From Unio delphinus (lineage: Eukaryota > Mollusca > Bivalvia > Unionida > Unionidae): DNA of 64,000 nt. The stretch is taken from the NCBI GenBank assembly GCA_029339505.1, contig JAQISU010000119.1, positions 3,158,501 to 3,222,500 on the forward strand, read 5' to 3'. Below are positions 27,086 to 41,604 of the stretch, piece after piece (positions within the stretch are counted from its first letter, which is position 1; each line of letters opens with the position of its first letter). The notes beneath the pieces are model-generated. The model saw only the letters and a program-made list of their open reading frames with translations. It searched no databases and was not told the DNA's origin. Made by a program: the position numbers and the translations under genes.

Positions 27086-27661
27086 CATTTCCTTCATCAC
27101 TGCTGTTTAGATTCAATATTACCTTCACTAACGTTAAACTGTCACCGTAATGACTGTTGAAAAAACCAACACTTGACTATAATGATATAAAAGTCTTACC
27201 AACTTGTATCTCATCTGAATTCAAATATTCATTTTAGCAATGTTCAGTCTGTATACTGTCTTCATCATATTACTGTAATTTGCATATCTGAAAATACCTA
27301 ATGATCTCCTCAGCGGATAGGTATTGACTTTTAGGAAATAATGATATGATAGTTATGGCCCCTTGGGCTTCATTACATTTTGTGTTTATTTTTATTGTAA
27401 TCAGGTAATGGTAATGGAGATGATGGCAATATAAACAGCTATAATTGTTGATTAATAAGTACTGGAGATGAATGCAATTTAAATGTAGATAATGTTAATT
27501 ATCAAGTAATGTATATAGATAGCTATTGATGAGTGTTATGCTATTCTGTATTTTCTTCATATTGCAGGTTCATAATCAGTATAATCTCCAACATGACACC
27601 ATTAAGATAAACTTCTTGCTATGTCTGAAAATAATAGGGCTATTTTAAATTTATTTTGCAG

Positions 27662-27739
27662 GTATTCCCAACAGAGATGAATTTGGCAAAGGAATTCTCG
27701 ACGGTTTTGGCATCGGCATTATTGTGGGATATTTAAACT
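27662..27739 (+). CDS. Candidate host exon 3
   Basis: A 78-nt open stretch (multiple of three, phase 1 to phase 1) between TTTATTTTGCAG and the strong donor GTGAGT. It encodes IPNRDEFGKGILDGFGIGII and VGYLN, a Gly/Ile-rich segment like the previous candidate exons. It joins in frame with the exon ending at 5489 and the one at 38630. If correct, copy B lies in a 22-kb intron. Confidence 0.5.
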
Positions 27740-28669
27740 GTGAGTTATCTTTTACAATGGCTTCTTAATTATAGTCTACAGATTAGCCTGCTGTTCTTTT
27801 TATTTGCCTTACCCATACCATGAATTTTCTGACATTTTCAAAATCCCTCACTAATACCTCAACTAGTATTTCGGACTTCCCCAATCCAATAATTTGATGT
27901 ACTTTCTAATTCTAAAAATAAATTGCCTTCACTTTGATCAACCGGATTAAATCTTCATCTAAAGATGAACGATGCTGGGAATCAACAATTTTGGGTATCC
28001 CGTATTACACATGCGTGTTTGTAAAACTTAATTGATGCATTTATATGGGTCCAATGTACAAATCAAATTTAGTTTAACCTTAATAAACCGAATGTGTAAT
28101 AATTACAAAAATTACACATAATGACATGCACAACAGTTTTTCTACCAGATTGGCTTTTGTAATGACAAAGGTGAACAGGTGAATACAATTGTATTATGCA
28201 GGACTTAAAATCAATCTGCAGGAGTTATTTCACATCACATCTTAACAAGTGCACAAATTCATAAAACAAAAATTGTGTAAATCATACAGTTGCGTAACCT
28301 GGAAGCATCTCTTTATCTAAGGTGTCATTTTCCTGAATTTTTTATTTTTAGCATAGATTTATCTGGTATATGCTTAGAAGTGTTTGGTTTATCAAATCGT
28401 CCTCAGAATTTCAGAATTACGGTCACAGCAAGGTGTTGGTAAGTGTAGCCACAAGAAATCCCCCATGAGACGCACCCACTTGCAGATCCTGTATTTGCTA
28501 TGAGCAGACAGATGACTGTCTATTTGATAAGCATTGGTATAATTAGATGTGAGAGTCAACAAACTAAACTACCAAATGAGGATGACGGTGTCCATTCCTC
28601 ATTTTCATCTGACTTTTCTTGGTGTTTTTTTTTCTTCTCTTTAATAGATATTTTTTATTTATCTAGTCA

Positions 28670-31600
28670 AACAGTTTGTTGAGAAATGATGATTAGTTAG
28701 GCAGTCTGTAGGACAAAGATAATTAGTCACATTGTTTGTTAGAAAATGATAATTAGTCAGACAGTTTGTTGGAAAATGATAATTAGTCCAACAGTTTGTT
28801 GGAAAATGATAATTAGTCAGAAAGTTTCTTGGACAATGCTAATTATTCATACAGTTTGTTAGACAATGATAATTAGGTATACAGTTTGTTGGACAATGAT
28901 AGTTAGTCAGACAGTTTGTTACACAAGTATAATTAGACTGTTTGTTGGAAAATGATAATTAGTCAGACGGTTTGTTGCAAAATAATAATTAGTCAGACAG
29001 TTTGTTCGAAAATGATAATTAGTCAGACAGTTTGTTGCAAAATGATAATTATTCAGTTTGATGGGAATTAAGTCAGACAATTTGTTGGAAAATGATAAGT
29101 AGTCAGAAAGTTTGCTGGAAAACGATAATTAGTCCAAAGTTTTGTTGGAAAATGATAATTAGTTAGATAGTTTGTTAGACAATGATAATTATTCAGACAG
29201 TTTGTTGGACAATAATAATTAGTCAGACAGTTTGTTGTAAAATGATACTTTTTCAGACAATTTATTGGAAAATGATAATTATACAGTTTGTTTGACAATT
29301 ATAATTGGTCAGACAGTTTGTTGGAAAAAGATAAATAGACAGTTTCTTCGAAAATAATAATTAGACAGTTTCTTGGAAAATGATAAGTAGTCAGACACTT
29401 TGTTGGAAAATGATTATTGGTCAGACAGTTTGTTGGAAAATGATAATTAGTTAGTTTGTTTTGAATTTAGTCAGACAGTTTGTTGGAAGATGATAATTAG
29501 TCAGTTTGTTTTAAAACTAATAATTAGACAGTTTGTTGGAAAATGATAGACAGTTTCTTGAACAATGATTATTTTTCAGACAGTTCGTTCGACAATTATA
29601 ATTAGTCAAACAGTTTGTAGCACAATATTAATTTGTCAGACAGTTTTATCGGAAAATGAAAATTGGACAGTTTATTGGAAAATGATAATTTGTCAGACAT
29701 TTTCTTGGGAAATGATAATTTGACAGTTTCTTGGAAAATAATGATTAGAGAGTTTCTTTGAAAATGATATTATTCAGACAGTTTGTTCAACAATGATAAT
29801 TAGTGACACATTTTGTTGGAAATAATGATTGGTCAGACAATTTTTGGAAAATGTTAATTAGATAGTTTGTTAGAAAATGAAAATTTGATAATTAGTCAGA
29901 GAGTTTGTTGGGAAAATTATAATTTATCAGACAGTTTCTTGGATCATTATAACTAATAAGACAGACTGTTGGAAAATGATAGACAGTTTCTAGGACAATG
30001 ATAATTAGACAGACAGTTAGTTGGCAAATGATAAATAGTCATACAGCTTGTTGGAAAATGAAAATTAGTCAGTTTATTGGGAATTTAGTCGGACAGTTTG
30101 TTGGAAAATGATAAAGAGTTTCTTTACGAATGATTATTATTCAGACAGTTTGTTCAACAATTTATTATTAGTCAAACAGTTTCTTGCACAATATTAATTG
30201 GTCAGACAGTTTTTCGGCAAATGATTGTTAGACAGTTTGTTAGAAAATGATAATTAGTCAGACAGTTTATTGGAAAATGATAATTAGACAGTTCATTAGA
30301 AAATGATAATTAGTCAGTTTTTTGGGGGAATTTGGTCAGACAGTTTGTTGAAGAATGGTAATTAGTCAGTTTCTTTGGAATTTGGTAAGACAGTTTGTTG
30401 TAAAATGATAATTAGTGAGACAGTTTTTTGGACAATAATAATTAGACAGTTCGTTGGACAATGATAATTTGTCGGAAAGTTTCTTGGGAAATGATAATTT
30501 GACATTTTCTTGGAAAATCATGATTAGACAGTTTCCTTGAAAATGATAATTAGTCAGTTTGATCAACAATGATAATTAATGAGACACTTTGTTGGAAATA
30601 ATGATTGGCCAGACATATTTTTGGAAAATGATAATTAGATAGTTTGTTAGAAAATGATAATTAGTAAGACAGTTTGTTGGAAAATTATAATTTATCAGAG
30701 AATTTGTTGGATATTTATAACTAATAAGACAGTTTTTGGAAAATTATAGTTTCTAGGACAATGATAATTAGACAGACAGTTTGTTGGCGAATGATAAATA
30801 GTCATACAGTTTGTTGGAAAATGATAATTAGTCAAACGGTTTATTGGAAAAAGATAATTAGTCTGACAGTTTGTTGCACAATTCTATTTATTAAGACAGT
30901 TTGTTGGAAAATTATAATTAGTCAGACAGTTTGTTGTTGGAAAATGATAGTTAGTTTGTTGGGATTTTAGTCAGACAGTTTGTTGGAAAATGATAATTAG
31001 TCAGTTTGTTTTAAAATAATGATTAGACAGTTTGTTGGAAAATGATAGACAGTTTCTAGGACAATGATAATTAGACAGACAGTTTGTTGGCAAATGATAA
31101 TTAGTCAAACGGTTTATTGGAAAAATATAATTAGTCTGACAGTTTGTTGCACAATTCTATTTATTAAGACAGTTTGTTGGAAAATTATAATTAGTCAGAC
31201 AGTTTGTTGTTGGAAAATGATAATTAGTCAGTTTGTTGGGAATTTAGTCAGACAGTTTGTTGGAAAATGATAATTAGTCAGTGAGTTTTAAAATAATGAT
31301 TAGACAGTTTGTTGCAAAATGCTAGACAGTTTCTTGAAGAATGATTATTATTCAGACAGTTTGTTCGACATTTATAATTATTCAAACAGTTTGTTGCTCA
31401 ATATTAATTGGTCAGACAGTTTTTTGGCAAATGATTATTAGACAGTTTGTTGGGAAATGATAATTAGTCATTTTTTGGGGGTGAATTTAGTTAGACACTT
31501 TATTGCATAATGGTAATTAGTCAGTTTCTTTGGAATTTAGTAAGACATTTTGTTGGAAAATGATAATTAGTGAGACAGTGTGTTGGAGAATGATAATTAG

Positions 31601-34600
31601 TCAGACAGCTTGTTGGACAATAATAATTAGACAGTTCGTTGGACAATGATAATTGGTCAAACAGTTTCTTGGGAAATGATAATTTGACAGTTTCTTGGAA
31701 AATCATAATTAGACAGTTTCTTTGAAAATGACAATTAGTCAGACAGTTTGTTCGACAATGACAATTAGTGACACATTTTGTTGCACAATAATGATTGCTC
31801 AGACAGTTTTTTGGAAAATGATAATTAGATTGTTTGTTAGAAAATGATAATTAGTTAGACAGTTTGTTGGAAAATTATAATTTATCAGACAGTTTCTAGG
31901 ACAATGATAATTAGAGAGAAAGTTTGTTGGCAAATGATAAATAGTCATACAGTTTGTTGGAAATTGATAATTAGTAAAACGGTTTATTGGAAAAAGATAA
32001 TTAATCTGACGGTTTGTTGCACAATTCTATTTATTAAGACAGCTTGTTGGGAAATTATAATCACTCAAACAGTTTGTTGCACAATGATAATTAGTCATCG
32101 TTTTTAGGGAAATGATAATTAGTCGACAGTTTATTGGACAATGATAATTTGTCAGACAGATTGTTAGACAAGGATAATTAGACTGTTTGTTGCATAATGA
32201 TAATTAGTCACAGTTTGTCGCAAAATGTTATTTAGTCAAACAGTTTGTTGTAAAATTATAATTTGTCAGTTTCTTTGACAAAGATAATTAGTCAGGCAGT
32301 TTCTTGCAAAATGATTATTTGTCAGACAGTTTGTTTAAAAATGATAATTAGTCTGAGAGTTTGTTGGACAGTAAAAATATTCAGACAGTTTGTTGGAAAA
32401 TGATAATTCGTTAGACAGTTTCTTGTTAAATGATAATTAGTCAGACTGTTTGTTGGAAAACGATAATAAGACAGTTTGTTGGAAAATTATAATTATTCAG
32501 TTTGTCAATCTTTTTGTTGGAAAATAATAATTAGTGAGACACTTTGTTGGAGAATGATTATTATTCGAACATTTTGTTGGTTTATTATTATTAGTCAGAC
32601 AGTTTGTTGAAAAATGATAATTAGACAGTTTGTTGGACAATGATAATTATTCAGACAATTTCTTGGAAAATGAAAATTAATCAGACAGTTTGTTGCAAAA
32701 TAATAATTATTCAGTTTGTTGGGAATTAAGTGAGACAGTTTGTTAGAAAATGATAACTAGTCATACAGTTCGTTGGAAAACGATAATTAGTCAAACGTTT
32801 GGTTGGAAAATGATAATTAGATAGTTTGTTTGACAATCCTAATTATTCAGACAGTTTGTTGGACAACAATAATTAGTCAGACAGTTTGTTGTAAAATGTT
32901 AATTTTTCAAACAGTTTGTTGGAAAATCATAATAAGACAGTTTGTTGGACCATCAGAATTGGTCAGACCGTTTCTTGGAAAATGATAAATAGACAGTTTC
33001 TTCGAAATGTTAATTAGTCGAACAGTTTGTTGTACAATGCAAAATATTCAGACAGTTTGTTGGAAAATGAGAATTAGTCAGACAGTTTGTAGTACAATGA
33101 TAATTAGTCAGATAGTTTGTTGGAAAATGATCATTAGTCAGTTTTGTTGTAAATTTCGTAAGAAATTTTGTTGGAAAATGACAGTTAGTCAGTTTGTTGT
33201 GAATTTAGTCAGACAGTTTGTTCGAAAATGATAATTAGCCAGACATTTGCTGGACAATTATAATTGGATAGTTTCTTGGAAAATGATAAGAGGAGAGTTT
33301 GTTAGAAAATGATAATTAGTCAAACAGTTTGTTTTAAAATTATAATTAATCAGACATTTTGTTAAAAAATGATAATTAGTCATTTTTTTGGAAGATGATA
33401 ATTAGTCATCTTGTTTGTTTGGAAATTATAATAAGTCAAACGTTTGGTGGAAACAGATAATTAGTCAAACAGTTGGTCTTACAATAGAAATTATTCAGAC
33501 AGTTTGCTGGAAAATGATATTTAGTCAGACAGTTTGTAAGACAATGATAATTAGTCAGATAGTTTGTTGAAAAATGATAAATTGTCATACAGTTTATTGT
33601 TAAAGAATAATTTGTCAAACAGTTTGTTGGAAAATGATAATTAATCAGACAGTTTGGACAATGATGATGAGTCTTATAGTTTGTTGGAAATTAATAATTA
33701 GTCAGACGTTTTTTTGGACAATGTTGATTAGTCACACGGTTTGTTGGAAAATGATACTTAGTCAAACAGTTTGTGGGAAAATGATTATTAGACTGACAAC
33801 TTGTTGGGAAATATTTCAGACAATTTTTTTGAAAATTTAAAATTGTTAGACGGTTTCTTGGATAATGATAATTAGTCAGACAGTTTATTGGACAATGATA
33901 ATTATTCAGACAGTTTGTTATAAAATGATAATTAGACAGGTTGTTGGACAATGATTATTTTTAATGAGACAGTTTGTTGGAAAATGATGATTAGTCAGTT
34001 TTGTTGGGAATTTAGTCAGAGATTTTGTTGGAAAATGACTATTAGTCAGTTTGTTGTGAATTTAGTTAGACAGTTTGCTGGAAAATGATAATTAGCTAGA
34101 CATTTTTCTGGACAAATATAATTTTTCAGTTTCTTGGAAAATGATAATTAGAGAGTTTGTTAGAAAATGATAATTACTCAAACAGTTTGATGGAAAATTA
34201 TAATTAGCCAGACAGTTTGTTTTAAAATTTTAATTAATAAGACATGTTGTTAAAAAAATGATAATTAGTCAGACAGTTTGTTGTAAAATGATAATTAGAC
34301 AGGTTGTTGGAGAATGATTAATAGTCAGTTAGTTTCTTTGAAAATGATGATTTGTCGGTTTTGTTGGGAATTTAGTCAGACATTTTGTTGGAAAATGACA
34401 ATTAGTCGGTTTGTTGTGAATTTAGTCAGAAAGTTTGCTGGATAATGATATTTAGGCAGACATTTTTTGGACAATTATAATTGGTCAGTTTCTTGGAAAA
34501 TGATAATTAGAGATTTTGTTAGTAAATGAGAATTAGTCAAACAGTTTGTTTAAAAATTATAATTAGTCAGACATTGTTAAAAAATATTAATTAGTCAGAC

Positions 34601-35340
34601 AGTTTTTTGGAAAATGATAATTAGACATTTTGTTGGAAAATGATAAATAGTCAGACAGTTTGGACAATGATGATGAGTAATAGTTTGTTCGAAATTAATA
34701 ATTAGTCGTTTTATAGGACAAAAATGATTAGTCAGACAGTTTGTTGGAAAATGATAATTAATCGGACTGTTTGTTGGAAAATGATAATTAGTCTGACAGC
34801 TTGTTGGGAATTAATTCAGACAGTTTGTTGGAAAGTGATAAGTAGTTAGACGGTTTGTTGGATAATTATAATTAGTCAGACAGTTTGTTGGACATTGTTA
34901 ATTATTCAGACAGTTTTTTGTAAAATTATAATTAGACAGGTTGTTGGACAATGATAATTAATCATACAGTTTGTTGAAAAATGATAAATAGTCATACAGT
35001 TTGTTGGAAAAGAATAATTTGTCAAAGAGTTTGTTGGAAAATTATAATTAGTCAGACAGTTTGGACAATGATGATGAGTCATATAGTTTGTTGGAAATTA
35101 TTAACTAGTCAGACAGTTTATTGGACAACGATAATTAGTCAGACAGTTTGTTGGAAAATGATAATTAGTCAGACAGTTTGTTGGAAAAAGATAATTAGTC
35201 TGACAGTTTGGAATTAATTCCGACAGTTTGTTGTAAAATGATAAGTAGTTAGACGGTTTGTTGGATAATGATAATTAGTCAGACAGTTTGTTGGACATTG
35301 TTAATTTTTCAGACAGTGTGTTGTAAAATTATAATTAGAC
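28670..35340. repeat. Large satellite array, 30-bp unit, about 6.7 kb
   Basis: More than 200 degenerate units of consensus CAGTTTGTTGGAAAATGATA followed by ATTAGTCAGA. The 30-bp period is a multiple of three, so units encode 10-residue repeats and produce ORFs on both strands that are not genes. Higher-order copies exist: about 30760-30960 and 31060-31260 are nearly identical, as are about 34650-34900 and 35050-35300. Confidence 0.95.
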
Positions 35341-35344
35341 AATA

Positions 35345-35800
35345 TAAAATAATTGGTTACCAAGTGAAACATGTTATGAATGTACTACACCCAATCATAA
35401 AACCAAAGGAAATCATTTATCTGAAAATACAAAATTGCTATGTGATTGAGTGTAATTTGTAAATTATGGAAAATAAGCACATATATTGCCTTTCACTTCA
35501 CCATTTGTAGGTCTCAGGGTCTATATATCTACCTTATACGAATAATAGGTCTTTGATACTAAAATTATTGCGAAATCGAAATTGTTCACATTTTAATATG
35601 GCTTTAAGTAAGATTTCCTGACCTGATTAAATTTTCAGGCAATAAAATCAGTTGTTAGAATTTCCTAAAATTTTTTTTAATCTTTTTGGACTTATTCTTA
35701 AGATTTGTTCATTAAAAAGACCTTCAAGTGAAATTAAGCAAAACCCACATGAGGTAGACACACAATATTTGTGGGCACATTTCTATTCAAGGCCAAGTAA
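35345..35800. other. Intronic sequence; no gene seen
   Basis: Unique AT-rich sequence after the satellite array. Confidence 0.4.
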
Positions 35801-35985
35801 ATGACTGGCATGGCACAGTGTGTCTTCTATCCTACAGCAATCCCCTGCATGTTTAGGGTTGTATAATATACCCAACTCATGATCTCTTCCTGTCTTAACA
35901 ACACCTGCGATGTTCAGGATTGTATAATAAACCCAACACATGCTCTCTGCCTGTCTTAAGAACACCTGAGAGGAGGCCACCTGAT
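35800..35985. repeat. Two to three copies of a 71-bp unit
   Basis: Repeated TGTATAATAWACCCAACWCA and CTCTYCCTGTCTTAAVAACA blocks; the minus-strand ORF 35783-36112 reads through this repeat and is not supported as a gene. Confidence 0.6.
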
Positions 35986-36279
35986 TGCAATGAGTTGCAT
36001 CACAAGTTCTTGTAGGAGAGGATTCTGATAGCTGAGTAGAGGAGAGGTTGAGGATTGTGTGTATCGCATAAGACATTACTTTGACCTTAACTTCAGTAAG
36101 ACCAATGATCATTTAGCTGGTCAGGCTAAACTATGTTAAATATATTGAATTTGGCACATTTTGACAGTTAAAATCTTTCTATTGTTATAAATGAACAGTT
36201 TTGTTCATCAAGGAGTGAGGAAATGACCTAGTTTAGGTAAAACTGCAAGCTCACTACGACACTCTATTTCATTCAAAGT

Positions 36280-36570
36280 TGTTTGTGCTAAACACATTTA
36301 TCCTATGTTTTAGTTGGTTCTGATAACTATGGTTTGGACATGCTAGACACATTAATCCATTCTTCTAGTTGGTTATAATGAATATGGTTTTAACATGCTA
36401 GACACATTCATCCATTGTTCTAGTTGGTTCTAATGAATATGGTTTGGACATGCTTAACACATTTATCCATTGTTCTAGTTGGTTCTAATGAATATGGTTT
36501 GGACATGCTAGACACATTGATCCATTGTTCTAGTTGGTTCTTATAAATATGGTTTGAACATGCTACATGG
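36280..36570. repeat. Minisatellite, about 60-bp unit
   Basis: Five units with TCCATTGTTCTAGTTGGTTC, TAATGAATATGGTTTGGACA and TGCTAGACACATT. Confidence 0.9.
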
Positions 36571-38629
36571 CCAGCACTGTGAAAATCCTATTGTCACTAT
36601 TCATTATTCTTTCTGAAAGGATTGTCATATTTGATACTTGTTATGTTTTGGCTCATACAATACATGACATGAAAAGAGTGAAGACAACAAGCTTGTACAA
36701 TTTAACAACTAATGTATTTCCCTAGATAAAAAGGTAAAAATGAGATAAAGGACTTTCAGTTCTACTAATCAAATCCAAAAATTATCCAAGAATAATCCAA
36801 GAACTAAAAAATTGAAGTCCTAGTAATAAAAGGTCCTGATGAAACTGAGTTTGAATCTTATAAAATCCAAAATGGAAGGCAATGATGTATTCTGTGGTCA
36901 GCGTCATACTGATGTGGCAACAGTTTTTTGTTAAATCACAGAAAGTAATATTCCAGTGCTTGAACTCTGTATAAATTTCAATGGCTGCCCATGTCCAATA
37001 ATAATTTTAGAGGATTAGTATTTCCAGGGCAATTATTTTCTCTTGGAATCCAAATAATTTAAAGGAAAACTAAAAATTCAACTGAAACTGGTCACAAACA
37101 AACCATCTTTAAGTGTCAGTGGTTTAAAATTCAACTGCCCAAATTCTCTATAAAAAACAGTTATACATTAAGAGACAAAACAGATTCACGTATGATGGTC
37201 ACATGATCACCCTTCTAGAACAACATATAAGCTTTTTACATGCATAATATCATGTACTCCCAGTATGGACTCTATATCACTTTACGATCTTACACTGATA
37301 AAGGAAAAAAATGAAGAAAAAAGTTGTTTACTTCCATTCTTAATAATTCTGAATCAAGGTCAGGAACTAGGGCAGCATACTATACAGTTTCTATTATTAG
37401 TTATTTATGTAAAACAATCAGATCAAATTAAACTGAACTGATTTCTGGAAAATATAAAATTTACTAAATAAAGTTACATTACAATAGCATGTAATGGAAT
37501 TTAAAAAAAATAAAACTGTCAAAGAAGCAGTTTTTTTTTAAAAATAAAATATAAATTAAATCAAATATACATAAACAATCTACATTTGAACTTTGCTAAA
37601 TGACTTCTTTTGATTTAGTACAACTCTGTGGTCTTAGAATAAGTAATAGAAAAGAATGAAAAACACCAAGCTCTGTCAAGTTTGAAAAACAATTTATTTC
37701 CCAAAAGCACCAGTACTGTGGATCTCTTCTGGGATAACCTAGAATCATTGTTTGTTTTTCAGTACTTTCTCTATTAAATAATAATATAACCATATTTACC
37801 ATATGGATATGTTTTTATAATTGTCTGATGTATTAGTTTCTGGTAATGATATCATATTTTTTTTCAAGGTTTTAGGCCAATTCATTTCTGAACATTTTCA
37901 CTTAAATATAGTTGAAAATGTTTTTGTTACCAAATTTAGTATGTTGAACTTTCTCTGAAATTTCTGAGATGTTTTCATTACTCAGCAATGTGATTTGGTT
38001 TCTTGTACTTGACGACAACATTTGCTGAGATCTACCTGTAAATGGAAGTATTACTTTCAAAGCATTTACTTATTGTTACATTAGAGTGGAGATTTATTTT
38101 GAAAACGTTTTTAATGTACTGTCAAAATCATTATCCTACAATTAAAGATAGACAAAAGCTATATGACTGTTAATATTGAATGCTGGAAACAAAATTATAT
38201 GTTAGTTATTTATTTGTTTAGCTTTTTTTTGATGACTTTAATTGTAATGATAATACTTGTTACCAATATTTGAAACATGGTGACTTGAAGTTGGCATGCT
38301 GGCAAATGTATAACACTCTTTAGGATTACAAAATTCAATGTGATACCATATATTTTCGTTATATTAAAGCTAAACATGTTTTATTATTTTATTCATATTT
38401 ATAGAGCATTCATGTAACCAATCAATATTTTTTTGTGAGCAGTGTATGCCATTTTATTGTTTTCACTTTCATTCTGAAAAATGTTGTTTATGAAGCCTGT
38501 CTTATTGGCAGTGTTGTCAACTCAATGTTGCTTGCAAAAAAGAAACTCTAAAATAACTCAGAAAAGGCAAAACATTATATTCTGTGACAGCCTTGTTAAA
38601 TATTTTAATATTTGTTTTGTTTCCACCAG
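36571..38629. other. Intronic sequence; no gene seen
   Basis: AT-rich, unique; the short ORF at 37596-37802 on the minus strand lacks support. Confidence 0.4.
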
Positions 38630-38657
38630 ATAAGAAAAGCATGACTAAACATGCAGG
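38630..38657 (+). CDS. Candidate host exon 4 (28 nt)
   Basis: A short open stretch between TTTGTTTCCACCAG and a GTGAGT donor. In the phase left by the candidate exon at 27739 it adds YKKSMTKHAG, a basic segment that would follow the membrane helices on the cytoplasmic side. A 28-nt microexon is unusual, so confidence is modest. Confidence 0.35.
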
Positions 38658-39094
38658 GTGAGTGACATTTCTGTGCTGTATTGTACGATATTAGCTTTTC
38701 TCATTCTTGTACATAGTACAGTAACTACCAATAATAGTGAGCAATTCCTTTGTTTTCCATTTTTCTTGACATAAATTATTTATGAACAAAAGTAGGAACT
38801 TTGATGGCAAAATCATATGTCATAGAATTGGTTTTAACATGAAATCCCAGGAAGAGTACTGGATGGATTTATATATCAGACGTATTGTGAATGAAGAATG
38901 AAACCAAAGCTTTACGTATACTAGGCTTTGCAGAGCATATTGAATTTGGCCACAGTAGTTTAAAATTTTGTAGCATTAGAGGGAAAAAAAACTATTTTTG
39001 AAAGTAAATTACATGCTTTCTATCAGCTTTTCAAATTCATGTTACTTTCACCTGCCATCATCATATAGTGTGATGTTTGCTGGCTTTGTTCTTT

Positions 39095-41030
39095 GCTACA
39101 ATTTAGCTTGATAAAAGTGTGTATGCTTTGTATAATAGTTTTTACAGACTACAATTTAGCTTGATAAAAGTGTGCATGCTTTTTAATAGTTCTTACACAT
39201 GGCAATTTAGCTGGATAAAAGTGTGCATGCTTTGTATAATAGTTTTTACACACTAAAATGTTGCTTGATAAGTGTGCATGCTTTGTATAATAGCTTTTAC
39301 AAACGACAATTTAGCTGGATAAAAGTGTCCATGCTTTTAATAGTTTTTACACAACACAATTTAGCTGGATAAAAGTGTGCATGCTTTGTATAATAGTTTT
39401 TACACACTAAAATTTAGCTTGATAAAAGTGTGCATGCTTTTTAATAGTTTTTACACACTACAATTTAGCTTGATAAAGTGTGCATGCTTTGTGTAATAGT
39501 TTTTACACCCTACAATTTAGCTGGATAAAAGTGTGCATGTTTTGTATAATAGCTTTTACACACTACAATTTAGCCGGATAAAAGTGTGCATGGTTTGTAT
39601 AATAGTTTTTACACACTACAATTTAGCTTGATAAAAGTGTGCATGCTTTGTATAATAGCTTTTACACACGACAATTTAGCTGGATAAAAGTGTTCATGCT
39701 TTTAATAGTCTTTACACAAGACAATTTAGCTGGATAAAAGTGTGCATGCTTTGTATAATAGTTTTTACACACTAAAATTTAGCTTGATAAAAGTGTGCTT
39801 GCTTTTTAATAGTTTTTACACACTACAATTTAGCTTGATAAAAGTGTGCATGCTTTTTAATAGTTTTTACACACTACAATTTAGCTTGATAAAGTGTGCA
39901 TGCTTTGTATAATAGTTTTTACACAATACAATTTAGCTGGATAAAAGTGTGCATATTTTGTATAATGGCTTTTACACACTACAATTTAGCTGGAAAAAAA
40001 GTGTGCATGGTTTGTATAATAGTTTTTACACACTACAATTTAGCTTGATAAAAGTGTGCATGCTTTGTATAATAGCTTTTACTCACGACAATTTAGCTGG
40101 ATAAAATTGTGCATGCTTTGTATAATAGTTTTACACACTACAATTTAGCTTGATAAAAGTGTGCATGCCTTGTATAATAGCTTTTACACATGACAATTTA
40201 GCTGGATAAAAGTGTGCATGCTTTGTATAATAGCTTTTACACACGACAATTTAGCTTGATAAACGTGTGCATGCTTTGTATAATAGCTTTTACTCAAGAC
40301 AATTTAGCTGGATAAAAGTGTGCATGCTTTGTATAATATCTTTTACACACGACAATTTAGCTGGATAAAAGTGTGCATGCTTTGTATAATAGCTTTTTTA
40401 CACGACAATTTAGCTGGATAAAAGTGTGCATGCTTTGTATAATAGTTTTTACACACTACAATTTAGCTTGATAAAAGTGTGCATACTTTGTATAATAGCT
40501 TTTACACATGACAATTTAGCTGGATAAAAAGTGTGCATGCTTTGAATAATAGTTTTTACACATGACAATTTAGCTTGATAAAAGTGTGCATGCTTTTAAT
40601 AGAGTTTACACATGACAATTTAGCTGGATAAAAGTGTGTATGCTTTGTACAGTAGTTTTACACATGACATCTTAGCTTGATAAAAGTGTGCATGCTTTGT
40701 ATAATAGCTTTTACACACGACAATTTAGCTTCATAAAAGTGTGCATGCTTCGTATAATAGCTTTTACAAACTACAATTTAGCTTGATAAAAGTGTGCATG
40801 CTTTTTAATAGTTTTTGCACACTACAATTTAGCTTGATAAAGTGTGCATGCATTTTAATAGTTTTTGCACACTACAATTTAGCTTGATAAAGTGTGCATG
40901 CTTTTTATAATAGTTTTTACACACTACAATTTAGCTGGATAATAGTGTGCATGCTTTGTATAATAGTTTTTACACACGACAATTTAGCTGGATAAAAGTG
41001 TGCATCCTTTGTATAATAGTTTTACACCTG
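39095..41030. repeat. Satellite array, about 53-bp unit, about 1.9 kb
   Basis: About 36 units of ACAATTTAGCTGGATAAAAG, TGTGCATGCTTTGTATAATA and GTTTTTACACAC. Two unit types alternate (GCTGGAT/GCTTGAT, and GTATAATA/TTAATA), giving higher-order periodicity. Confidence 0.95.
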
Positions 41031-41604
41031 TCTCTTTTGCCAATGAATGCTGTGTTTTGCTGATTTAATAATTTATTTAGAATACAGTATAAAAAAAAAG
41101 GGTAACATGCATCGAGATGCAAGTTCAATCAATATGCATTTATAATGCAATTTGTATTTATAATACAGAATTTTTTGTATGCATTTATAATACATACATC
41201 ATTAGCCTTCCAACAAAGTGGCAAATTAAGTCTAAACTATTGCAACATATAATTTATTACTGAGATAAAAATGCTTTTTTTTTCAAGGGGAGGGGGTAAA
41301 TTATTGTCAGTATTTAAATGTTGTTCCCATTTTCCCTCCTCATGCTCTGCACTTATGTCCCACTAATAGTACATATCATTGGAAAAGAATTAGGATTATT
41401 ACATATGGTCCTGTGTGTCAAGTTTACTTTAATTTGATCAAGGGTAATTTTCATCCCAGAAAGGTTATGCTATGCAGTAGCATCTGGTAAGTATTGCATC
41501 AATAAATATAGTTGTATGTCCTTAAAAAAAATCATACTTAGCTGTTATAATGACCAAATCTGTCATAGAAATAGTCATTTGTAAGCCATCATTTCTAAAT
41601 CTAA

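Noticed and set aside
29068..35217. Many ORFs of 60-86 aa with TVCWKMIISQ-type or NYHFPTNCLT-type repeats
   Set aside because: Artefacts of the 30-bp satellite whose period is a multiple of three; present on both strands and in several frames.
35783..36112. 109-aa minus-strand ORF
   Set aside because: Reads through a 71-bp tandem repeat with no conserved motif.
28670..41030. CRISPR-like regular repeats
   Set aside because: Units are directly tandem and degenerate with no unique spacers, and no cas genes are present; these are eukaryotic satellites.
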